Source: SIG455 sp045659025 (GTDB taxonomy: Bacteria > Bacillota > Clostridia > UMGS1810). Taken from it: a stretch of DNA of 64,000 nucleotides. The notes under the pieces are model-generated. The model did no database searches and was not told where the DNA came from. It saw nothing but the letters and a program-made list of their open reading frames with translations. The stretch lies in contig JAZOWA010000034.1 of assembly GCA_045659025.1 (NCBI GenBank), forward strand, positions 62,001 to 126,000, written 5' to 3'. A program made the translations under genes and the position numbers. Numbering within the stretch: position 1 is the stretch's first letter; the number at the start of each line of letters is the position of its first letter. Positions 23,456 to 33,469 of the stretch are shown here, in pieces.

Positions 23456-24396
23456 AATTTTACAAAACTGACTGGTTCCTCAAATTGTGTTCAATTGTTG
23501 GTGCTGTAATACTGTGGGCGTATGTTACCCACATGGGCAATCCCGTGTATAAAAAGACCATCACCAACATCCCTATTAAACAGATAAACGTTCCTTCTGA
23601 TTTTGAGAACGGTAAGCTGGTTATGACCGATGTTTCACATAACACTGCATCCGTTACCATCAGAGGTAATCGTAATGCTGTTGCCAAAGCAATGAAGCGT
23701 CTTGAGGGCAATGTTATAATGGATATGAAGGAGACGGGCACTCCTAACGATAACCACTCCGTTGCCGTTAAGGTGGATTTCGATATTGATGGAGTAGAGG
23801 TTATTAAGACCAGACCCGAAGCGGTAAAGGTTGCCGTTGATAAAGTGGTGACTTATGAAAAGAGCATCACCGTCAAGACCAAGAATGACACCCCTGAAGG
23901 CTTTGCCCCTGGCGTATGTGCCATATCTCCGCTTACTGTGAAGCTCACCGGCCCCGAGAAGATAGTGGGAACCGTGGCCGAGAGCAGTATAACAGTTGAT
24001 CTTTCAGGCATTACCGAGGATATCCACGGCTCATATAAAATCAAGTTCTATGATGCAGAAGGTGACGAGATAACCGATCCTTCAATCACGAAGAACATCG
24101 AGTATACAGAGGTATATTATCCCATTCTCAACACTATAAAGGTACCTGTTGAGATTAAGGTGAATAGTAAACGTAACTCCTCAGGCACTCCCGTTGCAGC
24201 CACTTGTGTTCCCAAGGAGATTGAGCTCAAGGGCAGACCCGAAGACCTTGAGGGGATAGATAAGGTAATCACCGAATCTGTAAATGTAATGAATATCAAA
24301 GAAACCACCGAGAAGGAAGTTGACATCATCAAGCCCGACGGAGTTTCTTTTGCCGAGGGTGATAATGTAAAGGTTACCCTCACAGTAGGTGAATAA
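23452..24396 (+). CDS. cdaR: CdaA regulatory protein CdaR (YbbR domains)
   Basis: 314 residues: one N-terminal membrane anchor (LKLCSIVGAVILWAYVTH), then YbbR repeats outside the membrane, recognisable by segments such as ITVKTKNDTPEGF and LTGPEKIVGTV. CdaR tunes CdaA activity. The ATG overlaps the cdaA stop. The usual third gene, glmM, does not follow; a hairpin and a MATE exporter do. Confidence 0.92.
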   Translation: MKFYKTDWFLKLCSIVGAVILWAYVTHMGNPVYKKTITNIPIKQINVPSDFENGKLVMTDVSHNTASVTIRGNRNAVAKAMKRLEGNVIMDMKETGTPNDNHSVAVKVDFDIDGVEVIKTRPEAVKVAVDKVVTYEKSITVKTKNDTPEGFAPGVCAISPLTVKLTGPEKIVGTVAESSITVDLSGITEDIHGSYKIKFYDAEGDEITDPSITKNIEYTEVYYPILNTIKVPVEIKVNSKRNSSGTPVAATCVPKEIELKGRPEDLEGIDKVITESVNVMNIKETTEKEVDIIKPDGVSFAEGDNVKVTLTVGE

Positions 24397-24405
24397 ACAG
24401 TAATA

Positions 24406-24443
24406 CAGCCGTTATTCCTCTGGTGTAACGGCTGATTTGATTT
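24406..24443 (+). terminator. probable terminator after cdaR
   Basis: CAGCCGTTA (24406-24414) pairs with TAACGGCTG (24426-24434), followed by ATTTGATTT. The U-tract is imperfect. Confidence 0.6.
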
Positions 24444-24457
24444 GAGAGGTGACAGGT

Positions 24458-25828
24458 TTGTTTAAGTCAATAAAAGAAACCTTTTCAGACAAAACGTTTG
24501 TAAAGACATCAATGGGCCTTGTGTTCCCGATTGCCATGCAGAATCTCCTTATGTCAGGAGTAAACTTCCTTGATAACATTATGATTGGCCGACTTGGTGA
24601 GACGGCGATTGCATCGGTCTCCCTTGCCAATCAGTATTTCTTTGTTGTCAATCTCATAGTGTTCGGTCTGTGTAGCGGAGCAGGGGTATTTGTATCCCAG
24701 TTCTGGGGTAAGGGCGATACTTCCGGCATACGCAAAGCATTGGGCATAAATATTATTCTCGGATGCATAGTATCCTTGGTCTTTGCTTTGGCAGGATTCT
24801 TTGCGCCCCACGGTATAATGCGATTGTTCACCCCCGAGACAGATGTAATATCCTTAGGTGCCACATACCTTGTGATTATAGTTATAGGTTATGTCCCCAC
24901 TGCGGTTTCTATGGCACTCCAGATAGGCATCAAGGGAACGGCGAGGACGAAGATCCCCTTGTTTATGTCCTTTTTCGCCCTTTGTGTGAACGGTATTCTT
25001 AACTATATCCTCATATTCGGCAAATTCGGTTTTCCCGCCATGGGTGTGGCAGGTGCTGCTCTTGCCACTGTTATAAGCCGTTTTGCCGAGATGATACTCA
25101 CTATAATTTTAATTAAGATACACGCACCCGAGATACTCTTCACCTTCTCCGATATCAAAGGCATCACCAAACCCTTTGTGAGAAGGTTTGGCACCACGGT
25201 AATGCCCGTTGTACTCAACGAATCTTTGTGGGGATTGGGCACCTGCCTTTATTCTTTCGTTTACGGCAGAATGGGCACCGATACGGTTGCGGCGGTCAGC
25301 ATTGCCGCCACCATAGACCGTCTTGTGAATATATTTATGTTTGGTGTAGGTAATGCATCTATGGTTATGATAGGTAGCGAGGTGGGTGCAGGCAATATTG
25401 AAACGGGCAGAAAATACGCTTCAAGATTCTCTGTTATATCCTGGCTTCTGGGCGGTGCTATGGCGGTGTTCATAGTAGTATTCTCACCTGTGATGCTCAC
25501 CGTATTCAAGGTATCACCCGCAGTACGCACCACCGCATTTTTGGTCCTCGCAGATATTGCGATTATGGCATTCTTCCAATGCTATAACCACACTAATATA
25601 GTGGGCTCTCTCCGAAGTGGCGGAGACACGAAATTTTGCCTCCTTATAGACCTTTTTGGCGTGTGGGGATTATCCTTGCCCTTGCTTGCAATATTTGGTC
25701 TTGTTTTGAAAATGCCCATAGAATACACGTATCTTACACTCTTGGTGGAACAATTGTTTAAGACCTTTGTAATCCGTCACCGACTTTCTAACGGTAAGTG
25801 GATAAGCAATCTGGTGCGGGATATGTAA
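24458..25828 (+). CDS. MATE family efflux transporter
   Basis: About 456 residues with twelve predicted membrane segments. Conserved MATE features include FPIAMQNLLMSGVNFLDNIMIGRLGETAIASVSLANQYFF, the second-half repeat ESLWGLGTCLYSFVYGRMG, and ASMVMIGSEVGAGN. It should export cationic drugs or metabolites by proton or sodium antiport; the substrate is unknown. I start at TTG 24458, 6 nt after AGAGGTG; a GTG at 24449 overlaps the SD itself. Confidence 0.93.
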   Translation: MFKSIKETFSDKTFVKTSMGLVFPIAMQNLLMSGVNFLDNIMIGRLGETAIASVSLANQYFFVVNLIVFGLCSGAGVFVSQFWGKGDTSGIRKALGINIILGCIVSLVFALAGFFAPHGIMRLFTPETDVISLGATYLVIIVIGYVPTAVSMALQIGIKGTARTKIPLFMSFFALCVNGILNYILIFGKFGFPAMGVAGAALATVISRFAEMILTIILIKIHAPEILFTFSDIKGITKPFVRRFGTTVMPVVLNESLWGLGTCLYSFVYGRMGTDTVAAVSIAATIDRLVNIFMFGVGNASMVMIGSEVGAGNIETGRKYASRFSVISWLLGGAMAVFIVVFSPVMLTVFKVSPAVRTTAFLVLADIAIMAFFQCYNHTNIVGSLRSGGDTKFCLLIDLFGVWGLSLPLLAIFGLVLKMPIEYTYLTLLVEQLFKTFVIRHRLSNGKWISNLVRDM

Positions 25829-25837
25829 ATCTGACTA

Positions 25838-25866
25838 TTGACTTTAACTAAAATTTAATGTACTCT
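25838..25866 (+). promoter_or_regulatory. possible trkA promoter
   Basis: TTGACT (25838-25843), 17 bp, TACTCT (25861-25866). The -35 is good and the -10 weak. Confidence 0.4.
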
Positions 25867-25893
25867 TGAGTTGAATCAGGATGGTGATTGATT

Positions 25894-27255
25894 ATGAATA
25901 TTATTATTGTAGGTTGCGGTAAAGTAGGGCAGAAAATTGCAGAAAAGCTCTGCCTTGAGAAAGACAACAACCTCACTGTTGTCGATGTCAATCGCAACGC
26001 TGTAAGAGAGACTACCAATGCTTATGACGTTATCGGTTATGTGGGGGATTGCGTAATTACGGAGACCTTGCTTGATGCGGGGGTGAAGAATGCGGATCTT
26101 CTTATAGCAGTAACCGGTTCGGATGAGATAAACCTTCTCACTTGCCTTATTGCGAAGAAGTTGGGAGGTTGTCAGACTATTGCAAGAGTACGCAAACCTG
26201 AGTATAACGACGGTATAGGCCTTATAAAAGATGATCTTGGCCTTGCTATGGTTATAAATCCCAGCCAGATTGCAGCCCGTGAGATTGCCCGTCTTTTGCG
26301 ATTCCCGTCTGCAGTACAGATAGATACCTTTGCCAAGGGCAGAGTAGAGCTTTTGAAGTTCAGGATACCCGAGAGATCTGTTCTGGATGATCTTAAAATT
26401 TCCAGAATCCAGTCAGAGCTGGGTTGTGATATATTGGTGTGCGGAGTTGAGAGGGGCGACAAGGCGTTCATCCCCAATGGTGACTTTATCCTCAGGGAAG
26501 GCGACCTTGTAAGCATTGTTGCCGCTCCCAGTAAGGGTGGAGAATTTTTCCGCAGGATAGGCATCAAGACAAACCGAGTTAAAGACACCATCATAGTAGG
26601 TGGTGGCGATATATCTTATTACCTTGCCAAACGTCTTTTCCAGTCGGGTATTAAGGTGAAGATAATCGAGAAGAATCCCGATAAATGCCAGATGCTCAGC
26701 GAGATGCTTCCCAAGGCAGAGATTGTGTGCGGTGACGGCACCGATAATAAACTCCTTCTTGAAGAGGGTATATCCAAGGCAGAGTCCTTCGTATCACTTA
26801 TCAATATTGATGAGGAGAATATTCTTCTTTCCCTCTTTGCCAAGAGCCAGATGGAGAGTGGCAAGATTATTACCAAGATTAACCGAATAGCCTATGATGA
26901 GGTTATCAGTAAGTTGGATCTTGATACTATTATATATCCCAAGAATACCACGGCAGAGTATATTATAAGATTTGTCCGTGCCATGAAGAATTCTATGGGC
27001 AGTAATGTGGAGACGATGCACCTTATCCTTGATGGTAAGGCGGAGGCGTTGGAGTTTAATATTGATGAGAACTCCCCCGTGGCAGGAATCCCGATTGGTC
27101 AGCTCAATTTCAAGAAGAATGTTCTTATTGCTTGTATCAACCATAATGGTGAGATTGTGACTCCCCGTGGTAATACTATAATGGAAAAAGGGGACACCGT
27201 AATCGTTGTCACCTCCATAACGGGACTCAATGACATTAAAGATATTCTTGAATAA
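25894..27255 (+). CDS. trkA: potassium uptake regulator TrkA (double RCK)
   Basis: A cytoplasmic NAD-binding gating subunit for TrkH. Two RCK-N Rossmann domains are seen: VGCGKVGQKIAEKL with VVDVNRN near the start, and VGGGDISYYLAKRLF with IIEKNPDK in the middle. Each is followed by a TrkA-C domain (LDDLKISRIQSELGCDILVCG; GKAEALEFNIDENSPVAG). Total 453 residues from ATG 25894. It lies 14 bp before trkH, with which it forms the K+ uptake system. Confidence 0.95.
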   Translation: MNIIIVGCGKVGQKIAEKLCLEKDNNLTVVDVNRNAVRETTNAYDVIGYVGDCVITETLLDAGVKNADLLIAVTGSDEINLLTCLIAKKLGGCQTIARVRKPEYNDGIGLIKDDLGLAMVINPSQIAAREIARLLRFPSAVQIDTFAKGRVELLKFRIPERSVLDDLKISRIQSELGCDILVCGVERGDKAFIPNGDFILREGDLVSIVAAPSKGGEFFRRIGIKTNRVKDTIIVGGGDISYYLAKRLFQSGIKVKIIEKNPDKCQMLSEMLPKAEIVCGDGTDNKLLLEEGISKAESFVSLINIDEENILLSLFAKSQMESGKIITKINRIAYDEVISKLDLDTIIYPKNTTAEYIIRFVRAMKNSMGSNVETMHLILDGKAEALEFNIDENSPVAGIPIGQLNFKKNVLIACINHNGEIVTPRGNTIMEKGDTVIVVTSITGLNDIKDILE

Positions 27256-27269
27256 GAGGTCAGTATCTT

Positions 27270-28706
27270 ATGAATTACAGAATAATTTTTTATACCCTGG
27301 GTTGGGTAATGAATATAGAATCCGCATGTATGCTTGTGCCCCTCATATGCTCTGTGGCATTAAATGATGGGCATTATATGGCATATGTAATGTGTGCAAT
27401 TTTGTGCCTTGCGGTGGGTGTGCCTCTCACATGGAAATCTCCAAGGGACAAGAACATGTACGCCCGTGAGGGTCTCGTATCCGTTGCACTTTGCTGGATA
27501 GCTATAAGTATATTCGGTTCTTTCCCGTTCCTGATTACGGGGGCCATACCCAATTTCATAGACGCCCTGTTTGAGACCGTATCAGGTTTCACCACCACGG
27601 GTGCAACTATTTTAGGCGATGTGGAAGCACTTCCCAAGAGCCTTCTTTTGTGGCGTAGTTTCACTCATTGGATAGGCGGTATGGGAGTACTTGTATTCCT
27701 TATGGCGCTTTTGCCCCTTTGCGGTGGCAAGAATATGCATCTTCTCCGTGCTGAGAGTACGGGCCCTGCGGTAAATAAACTTGTACCTAAGGTAGGCACC
27801 AATGCAAAGATTCTCTATGGCATATACACAGGCCTTACTGCGTTGCAGTTTGTGTTGCTACTTATAGGTAAAATGCCTGTTTTTGATGCTCTGGCGACCG
27901 CTTTTGGCACTGCAGGCACCGGTGGTTTCGGAGTGAGAAACGACGGTATGGCGGGCTATTCTTTGTATATACAGAATGTCACGTCCGTATTTATGATTAT
28001 ATTTGGTATAGACTTCACCGTATATTATCTTTTGCTTATGCGCAGAGTCAAAGATAGCTTCCGTTCTGAAGAGGTGAGGACTTACCTTGGCATTATTCTC
28101 GTTGCTACCGTTTTAATAGGTATCAACTGCTGGGGCAGATATGAAAGCATAGGTGAAAACATCACCCACAGCCTTTTCCAGGTATCATCAATTATAACCA
28201 CCACAGGTTTTGCATCGGTGGATTTCAATCTGTGGCCACAGTTTTCCACCACAATACTCGTTCTGCTCATGTTTATAGGTGCTTGTGCAGGTAGTACGGG
28301 CGGAGGTATGAAGGTATCGAGAATCCTTATTCTCATAAAGACCTTCCTCAAAGAGATTCACGATACAATCCGTCCCAACAGCGTGCGTAAAATCAAGTTC
28401 TCAGGCAGGAATGTAGAGGCGGACGTTATCAAGGCTGTGAGCGGATATTTCGCAGCATTTGTGGCGATTTACGTTTGTTCCATGCTTCTCATAAGTCTGG
28501 ATAAATTTGATTTTACCACCAACTTCACTGCGGTTGCGGCGACCATCAACAATATCGGTCCCGGCCTCGGCGGAGTAGGGCCTATGTCGAACTTTAGCAG
28601 TTATAATTGGTTTTCCAAGTTGGTTTTCATATTCGATATGCTGGTAGGCCGACTTGAAGTATTTCCTATGCTGGTGCTTTTGTCGAGACGTACATGGCGT
28701 AAATAA
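27270..28706 (+). CDS. trkH: TrkH family potassium channel/transporter
   Basis: 478 residues and about ten membrane segments. It has four pore-loop repeats; the first filter region is VSGFTTTGATI, and later ones include TAFGTAGTGGFGVRNDG, SIITTTGFASVDF and INNIGPGLGGVGPM. The HWIGGMGVLVF segment is typical. It works with TrkA encoded just upstream, and it is a likely target of c-di-AMP control. Confidence 0.96.
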   Translation: MNYRIIFYTLGWVMNIESACMLVPLICSVALNDGHYMAYVMCAILCLAVGVPLTWKSPRDKNMYAREGLVSVALCWIAISIFGSFPFLITGAIPNFIDALFETVSGFTTTGATILGDVEALPKSLLLWRSFTHWIGGMGVLVFLMALLPLCGGKNMHLLRAESTGPAVNKLVPKVGTNAKILYGIYTGLTALQFVLLLIGKMPVFDALATAFGTAGTGGFGVRNDGMAGYSLYIQNVTSVFMIIFGIDFTVYYLLLMRRVKDSFRSEEVRTYLGIILVATVLIGINCWGRYESIGENITHSLFQVSSIITTTGFASVDFNLWPQFSTTILVLLMFIGACAGSTGGGMKVSRILILIKTFLKEIHDTIRPNSVRKIKFSGRNVEADVIKAVSGYFAAFVAIYVCSMLLISLDKFDFTTNFTAVAATINNIGPGLGGVGPMSNFSSYNWFSKLVFIFDMLVGRLEVFPMLVLLSRRTWRK

Positions 28707-28723
28707 TCAAATTATATGCATAA

Positions 28724-28755
28724 AAAAGACCTCTTCCATTGGGAAGAGGTCTTTT
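28724..28755. terminator. bidirectional terminator, trkH / leuS
   Basis: AAAAGACCTCTTCC (28724-28737) pairs with GGAAGAGGTCTTTT (28742-28755). It serves the convergent trkH (plus) and leuS (minus). Confidence 0.9.
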
Positions 28756-28767
28756 AATATGGTTTTA

Positions 28768-31224
28768 TTATTTAACTACGATATTTACCAATCTGCCTTT
28801 TACAAGGATGGTCTTGAGTATCTGCTTACCCTCGGTGAATTCGAGAATCTTTTCGTTAGCCAGTGCAGCGGCTTTGATTTCCTCTTCTTCAGCAGAAGCG
28901 GAGATTACCATCTTGTCTTTAACCTTGCCGTTAATCTGGAGAACGATCTCAATCTCATCTTTCACAAGGGCGTCTTCATCATAGGACACCCAGTTCTGCT
29001 CATGCACACTGCCTTCGTGGCCCAGCATTGACCAGAGCTCTTCTGTCACGTGGGGGATGAAGGGAGCCAACATAATAACCAGTTTTTCCATACACTCGTT
29101 GATGAGGGCGGTATTGGAACCGGTGTAAGCATACATGGCGTTTACAAGTTCCATAACGCTTGAAATCGCGGTATTGAAGTTGAATCTTATCTCAATATCG
29201 TCGGTTGCTTTCTTAACTGTGTTGTTAAGGGCGAAACGGAGTGACTTGTCATCAGCGGTGAGGGATGCCACATCGTATGATGTGCCGGATTTGAAGTTGT
29301 CTTTGTTATCGTCAATGAATCTGAACACACGGTTGATGAATCTGTGTGAACCCTCAACTGCGGTATCACTCCACTCAAGGTCTCTCTCGGGGGGAGCGGC
29401 AAAGAGGATAAAAAGTCTTGCGGTGTCTGCACCGTACTTGTCAATGATGACATCAGGACTTACTACGTTGCCCAATGACTTACTCATCTTTGCGCCGTCT
29501 TTGAGCACCATACCCTGGGTGAGCAGATTCTCAAAGGGCTCATCGCAGGATACATAGCCCAGGTCATGGAGTACCTTGGTAAAGAATCTTGCATAGAGGA
29601 GGTGGAGAATCGCATGCTCAACACCACCGATGTACTGGTCAACATTCATCCAGTAGTCAGTAGCTTCCTTGGAGAAGGGCATATCGCTGTTCTTGGGATC
29701 GCAATAGCGGAGGAAATACCAGGAAGAACATACGAAGGTATCCATGGTATCTGTCTCTCTGTGACCCATCTTACCGCAGACGGGGCAGGGAGCATTTACG
29801 AAGCTTTCGGAAGTCTTAAGGGGTGATTCACCCTGACCTGTGAACTTAACGTCCTCAGGCAAAATAACGGGGAGATCTGCCTCGGGTACGGGTACCGCAC
29901 CGCAATCAGGACAGTAGATGATGGGGATAGGAGCACCCCAGTATCTCTGACGGGAAATGAGCCAGTCTCTCAAGCGGAAGTTAACTTTCTTCTCGCCCAT
30001 ACTCTGTGCCTGAATATACTCAATTATCTTGGGCAGAGCGTCCTGATTGGACATACCGTTGAACTCGCCTGAATTTATCATTGTACCCTCTGCCTCAAAA
30101 GCGGCTTCAAGGGCAGAACCGTCAATATCAGAACCGTCGGGGGAGATAACTGCTTCGATAGGGAGATTGTACTTTTTAGCAAAGTCAAAGTCTCTCTGGT
30201 CGTGGGCAGGTACCGCCATTACCACACCTGTGCCATAGTCAAGGAGAACGTAGTTAGCAAGGTAGAGGGGGATTTTTCTGCCTGTTAAAGGGTTGATTAC
30301 ATATTTGCCGGTGAACACACCCTCTTTTTCAGTATCGGTGGCCACACGGGTGATTTCGTTGAGGAACTGCATCTTCTTGATAAATTCCTTGCATTCAGCC
30401 TCAGTCTCGCTGCCTGCGATGAGCTGGGGCACGATAGGATGCTCGGGAGCGATTACCATATATGTAACGCCATAGATAGTATCAGGACGTGTGGTATATA
30501 CGGTAAGGGTATCGTCGGTGCCGTCAACCTTGAAGTTAACCTCTGCACCTGTGCTCTTGCCGATCCAGTTGGTCTGCATTGTGCGTACCTTCTCGGGCCA
30601 GCCTTTGAGTCTGTCAATATCAGCAAGGAGGCGATCCGCATAATCGGTGATTTTGAAGAACCACTGTTCAAGATCCTTCTTGCCCACTTCGGACTTACAT
30701 CTTTCACACTGACCACCTACTACCTGCTCGTTGGCAAGTACGGTCTGGCATGAAGGACACCAGTTAACGAAGGATTTTTTCTTGTATGCCAGGTTGTTCT
30801 TGAAAAACTGCAAGAACATCCACTGAGTCCATTTATAATAATCTCTGTGGCAGGTGGCAACCTCTCTGTCCCAATCGTAGCTGATACCCATGGCTTTGAG
30901 CTGTTCTCTCATGCTCTCGATGTTTGACCATGTCCAGTCATTGGGGGGGATGTTGTTTTTAATAGCGGCATTCTCTGCGGGGAGACCAAAGGAGTCCCAA
31001 CCCATAGGATGAAGCACATTAAAGCCCTTCATCTTCTTGAAACGTGCCACCACATCACCGATAGAGTAGTTACGCACATGACCCATGTGAAGCTTACCTG
31101 AAGGGTAGGGGAACATCTCAAGGGTATAGTATTTGGGTTTGTCATTCGGCTCTGTCTTGAAGGACTTGGAATCCTCCCAGCTTTTCTGCCATTTTTTCTC
31201 AATTGCGGAAAAATCGTAGTTCAT
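28768..31224 (-). CDS. leuS: leucyl-tRNA synthetase
   Basis: Class Ia synthetase, 818 residues. HMGH of the HIGH signature is at residues 46-49 in YPSGKLHMGHVRNY; KMSKS lies in LKDGAKMSKSLGNVV in the C-terminal half. The editing domain has TTRPDTIYGVTYMVIAPEHP and GTGVVMAVPAHDQRDFDFA. The zinc-like insert shows CPDCG and CPVCG pairs, and the anticodon and C-terminal ubiquitin-like regions end ILVKGRLVNIVV. No T-box leader precedes it; it follows rsfS in an operon. Confidence 0.98.
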   Translation of the reverse strand: MNYDFSAIEKKWQKSWEDSKSFKTEPNDKPKYYTLEMFPYPSGKLHMGHVRNYSIGDVVARFKKMKGFNVLHPMGWDSFGLPAENAAIKNNIPPNDWTWSNIESMREQLKAMGISYDWDREVATCHRDYYKWTQWMFLQFFKNNLAYKKKSFVNWCPSCQTVLANEQVVGGQCERCKSEVGKKDLEQWFFKITDYADRLLADIDRLKGWPEKVRTMQTNWIGKSTGAEVNFKVDGTDDTLTVYTTRPDTIYGVTYMVIAPEHPIVPQLIAGSETEAECKEFIKKMQFLNEITRVATDTEKEGVFTGKYVINPLTGRKIPLYLANYVLLDYGTGVVMAVPAHDQRDFDFAKKYNLPIEAVISPDGSDIDGSALEAAFEAEGTMINSGEFNGMSNQDALPKIIEYIQAQSMGEKKVNFRLRDWLISRQRYWGAPIPIIYCPDCGAVPVPEADLPVILPEDVKFTGQGESPLKTSESFVNAPCPVCGKMGHRETDTMDTFVCSSWYFLRYCDPKNSDMPFSKEATDYWMNVDQYIGGVEHAILHLLYARFFTKVLHDLGYVSCDEPFENLLTQGMVLKDGAKMSKSLGNVVSPDVIIDKYGADTARLFILFAAPPERDLEWSDTAVEGSHRFINRVFRFIDDNKDNFKSGTSYDVASLTADDKSLRFALNNTVKKATDDIEIRFNFNTAISSVMELVNAMYAYTGSNTALINECMEKLVIMLAPFIPHVTEELWSMLGHEGSVHEQNWVSYDEDALVKDEIEIVLQINGKVKDKMVISASAEEEEIKAAALANEKILEFTEGKQILKTILVKGRLVNIVVK

Positions 31225-31238
31225 AGTGGATACCTCTT

Positions 31239-31592
31239 TTAATCTATTAAATTTTCTACATTGATTTGCTCTGCGTCAGACCATAGACGTTCTATGGAAT
31301 AAAACTCACGTGATGCTTCGTTGAATATATGCACAATCACATCACCGTAATCAAGGAGCACCCAACCCGGATTGCCCACGCCCTGCTTGGATGCGGGGTG
31401 AACGCCTGTTTCGGATAACTTCTCGTCGATCTCTTCGTATATGGCATTTACATGGGGTGTGGATGTACCCGAGCAGATAACAAAGTAATCGCACAGGGTG
31501 GTGAGCTCGTCAATCTTGAGTATGCTTATATCCTGGGCTTTTCTGTCATCTGCCGCGTTTACAATTTGTTTCATAAGTTCGTAAGAGTTCAT
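31239..31592 (-). CDS. rsfS: ribosomal silencing factor RsfS
   Basis: 117 residues of the Iojap/RsfS family. It binds L14 and blocks subunit joining in slow growth. Signatures are KAQDISILKIDELTTLCDYFVICSG, QGVGNPGWVLLDYGDVIVHIF and YSIERLWSDAE. It is in the conserved order nadD-yqeK-LCP-rsfS-leuS. Confidence 0.97.
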   Translation of the reverse strand: MNSYELMKQIVNAADDRKAQDISILKIDELTTLCDYFVICSGTSTPHVNAIYEEIDEKLSETGVHPASKQGVGNPGWVLLDYGDVIVHIFNEASREFYSIERLWSDAEQINVENLID

Positions 31593-31607
31593 AATTCGCT
31601 CCTTGGA

Positions 31608-32891
31608 TTATTTTTTGTATATCCTTGCAAGGTCTGTACCTATGATAACGGTAACCTTGGTCTTGTGGGCTTTGTCACGATTGATTTTGTATTGTTTAAG
31701 ACCAACGGTATCTGCAATCTTCTCACCGCTTCCGTCATCCTTCTTCGCAATTACAATGGATTTGGAGTAAGACACATTGGTATAATCCGTGCCCTTCACC
31801 TTGTAGCCGTATTCCTCAATCTTCGCCTTTATTTTCTCAATATCAGCATTACCCTTGGAAGCATCTATAATATCAACCGTTATTGACTTGGCGTGCTTCT
31901 TATCGTGGACTACCTCGCCTGTAATGTCAATGTTTTGGCTGTCATCACCGATAAGTTCATCACGGATTTCAAGTTCTTCCTTGCTTATCTCTGCACTATC
32001 GGGAGTGAAATACTCCTTCACCATTCGCTCGGTCTCTATCTGGTTGCATATATAGAACCAGCTGTTGTGCTGATATGCGTTAGTGCCGGGCAGAGTCATA
32101 ATATTGATATTCTCAAAACCGATCTTGAGCGCTGCAGTACCATATTTGATAATCTCGCTGGTGGTAAAGCTTGTCTCGGAATTCTCTGTCACGATAGATG
32201 CAAGACGGGGAATTCTCATCATGTTTTTTAAGCTGATAAGCTGATCGATTGCGGTGTATATGAATTTCTGCTGAAGCTCCTCTCTGGACATACCCAGCAG
32301 AGTCTGAATATCTGTGTGGTTATTGGTCTGGCGGAATCTCACAAGCTGTTCTGCCTTCTTACCATCAAGCACCTGTAATCCCTTTTTAAGGTTGATGTTA
32401 AGGTCCTGATAGGGGTCATTGTACTGGAGGTCGGCAGGCACTTCAAATTCCACACCGCCGATAGCATCCACCATCTCGCGGAATCCCTTGAAGTTAACGA
32501 GCACATAGTCGTTGATCTCAATGCCACCGCCCAATATATATTCTACCTCTTTGTAGAGTTCCTTTTCTTTGTTATAACCATATGCAGAGTTAATCTTCTT
32601 GTCCACATGGTTAATGGATACATAAGTATCACGGGGTATCTGCACCATATTGATTGTATTGTCAATCAGATTCATCTGTGCAAATATAAGCACGTCGGTG
32701 CGGTAGCCGTCTTTGTCAACACCGCAGAGCAGGGCGTTGACATAGGATTTCTGAAGTTCGCCGGAGAATCCGCCTCCGCCAAAAAGCTTTACGCCCAGCC
32801 AGATGCCACCTAAAATCACGGATGACAATACGATAAAAATCAATGAAAACGCCAAAGTGGTACGTATGTAAATCTTAAATTTTCTAGACAT
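31608..32891 (-). CDS. LytR-CpsA-Psr family glycopolymer ligase with LytR_C domain
   Basis: A 427-residue membrane protein. One N-terminal membrane anchor (TLAFSLIFIVLSSVILGGIW) leads to an extracellular LCP domain (GVDKDGYRTDVLIFAQMNL, IPRDTYVSI, INSAYGYN, VDAIGGVEFEVP, LVRFRQTNNHTD). This catalyses transfer of wall teichoic acid-like or capsular polymers to peptidoglycan. The C-terminal LytR_C domain (about residues 325-427) includes SITVDIIDASK and YGYKVKGTDYTN. It overlaps nothing and lies 1 bp after yqeK. Confidence 0.93.
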   Translation of the reverse strand: MSRKFKIYIRTTLAFSLIFIVLSSVILGGIWLGVKLFGGGGFSGELQKSYVNALLCGVDKDGYRTDVLIFAQMNLIDNTINMVQIPRDTYVSINHVDKKINSAYGYNKEKELYKEVEYILGGGIEINDYVLVNFKGFREMVDAIGGVEFEVPADLQYNDPYQDLNINLKKGLQVLDGKKAEQLVRFRQTNNHTDIQTLLGMSREELQQKFIYTAIDQLISLKNMMRIPRLASIVTENSETSFTTSEIIKYGTAALKIGFENINIMTLPGTNAYQHNSWFYICNQIETERMVKEYFTPDSAEISKEELEIRDELIGDDSQNIDITGEVVHDKKHAKSITVDIIDASKGNADIEKIKAKIEEYGYKVKGTDYTNVSYSKSIVIAKKDDGSGEKIADTVGLKQYKINRDKAHKTKVTVIIGTDLARIYKK

Positions 32892-32892
32892 T

Positions 32893-33462
32893 TCAGCACC
32901 TCGCCTGTTTCACATAAAAGTTCCTTGTGTTCACAGTGTTAGTATGAAGCAGAGTGCCCTTCTTTAATACACTTTTGATAGTGTTGTCCAGCTGGATGAG
33001 GAGTGCTTTGTCAATGTCGTCATAGACTACAGCTCTCACTTCGTCTGCCCAACCCGACTCTCTGGAAGGTTCAATACAATCTGCTATAAAAATTATCTTG
33101 GTAAGGAGTGGCATGTCGGGTTTGCCTACGGTGTGGTAGTAAACCGCATCGTAGATTTCCCCGTCGTCAACCCCGTATTCGTCTTTCAATATGCAAGCCC
33201 CTGCAATAGGATGCAGGAGTCCCGGTTCATTTCTGGTCACGTCATCTAAGGTGATGCCGTATCTGTCGCAGATGTCATAGAGTTCATCGTGGGAGTAGTT
33301 CTTGGCACAATCGTGCAAAAGACCCGCAATACGTGCCTTCTCCACATCAGCACCATAACGCTCGGCAAGGAGCACCGCAGACTCCATCACACATATAGAG
33401 TGATTGAATCTCTCGGGGATGAGGATGCCTTTAAGCTTGTCTGTCATCTGCTCTATGTTCAT
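32893..33462 (-). CDS. yqeK: YqeK family HD hydrolase (Ap4A hydrolase)
   Basis: 189 residues with an HD metal-dependent phosphohydrolase core: a first His in RFNHSICVMESAVLLA, HD in AGLLHDCAKN, HP in LLHPIAGACIL and D in IFIADCIEPSR. Homologues split Ap4A symmetrically. It is in the standard nadD-yqeK pair, 7 bp apart. Confidence 0.94.
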   Translation of the reverse strand: MNIEQMTDKLKGILIPERFNHSICVMESAVLLAERYGADVEKARIAGLLHDCAKNYSHDELYDICDRYGITLDDVTRNEPGLLHPIAGACILKDEYGVDDGEIYDAVYYHTVGKPDMPLLTKIIFIADCIEPSRESGWADEVRAVVYDDIDKALLIQLDNTIKSVLKKGTLLHTNTVNTRNFYVKQARC

Positions 33463-33469
33463 AAGTTTT

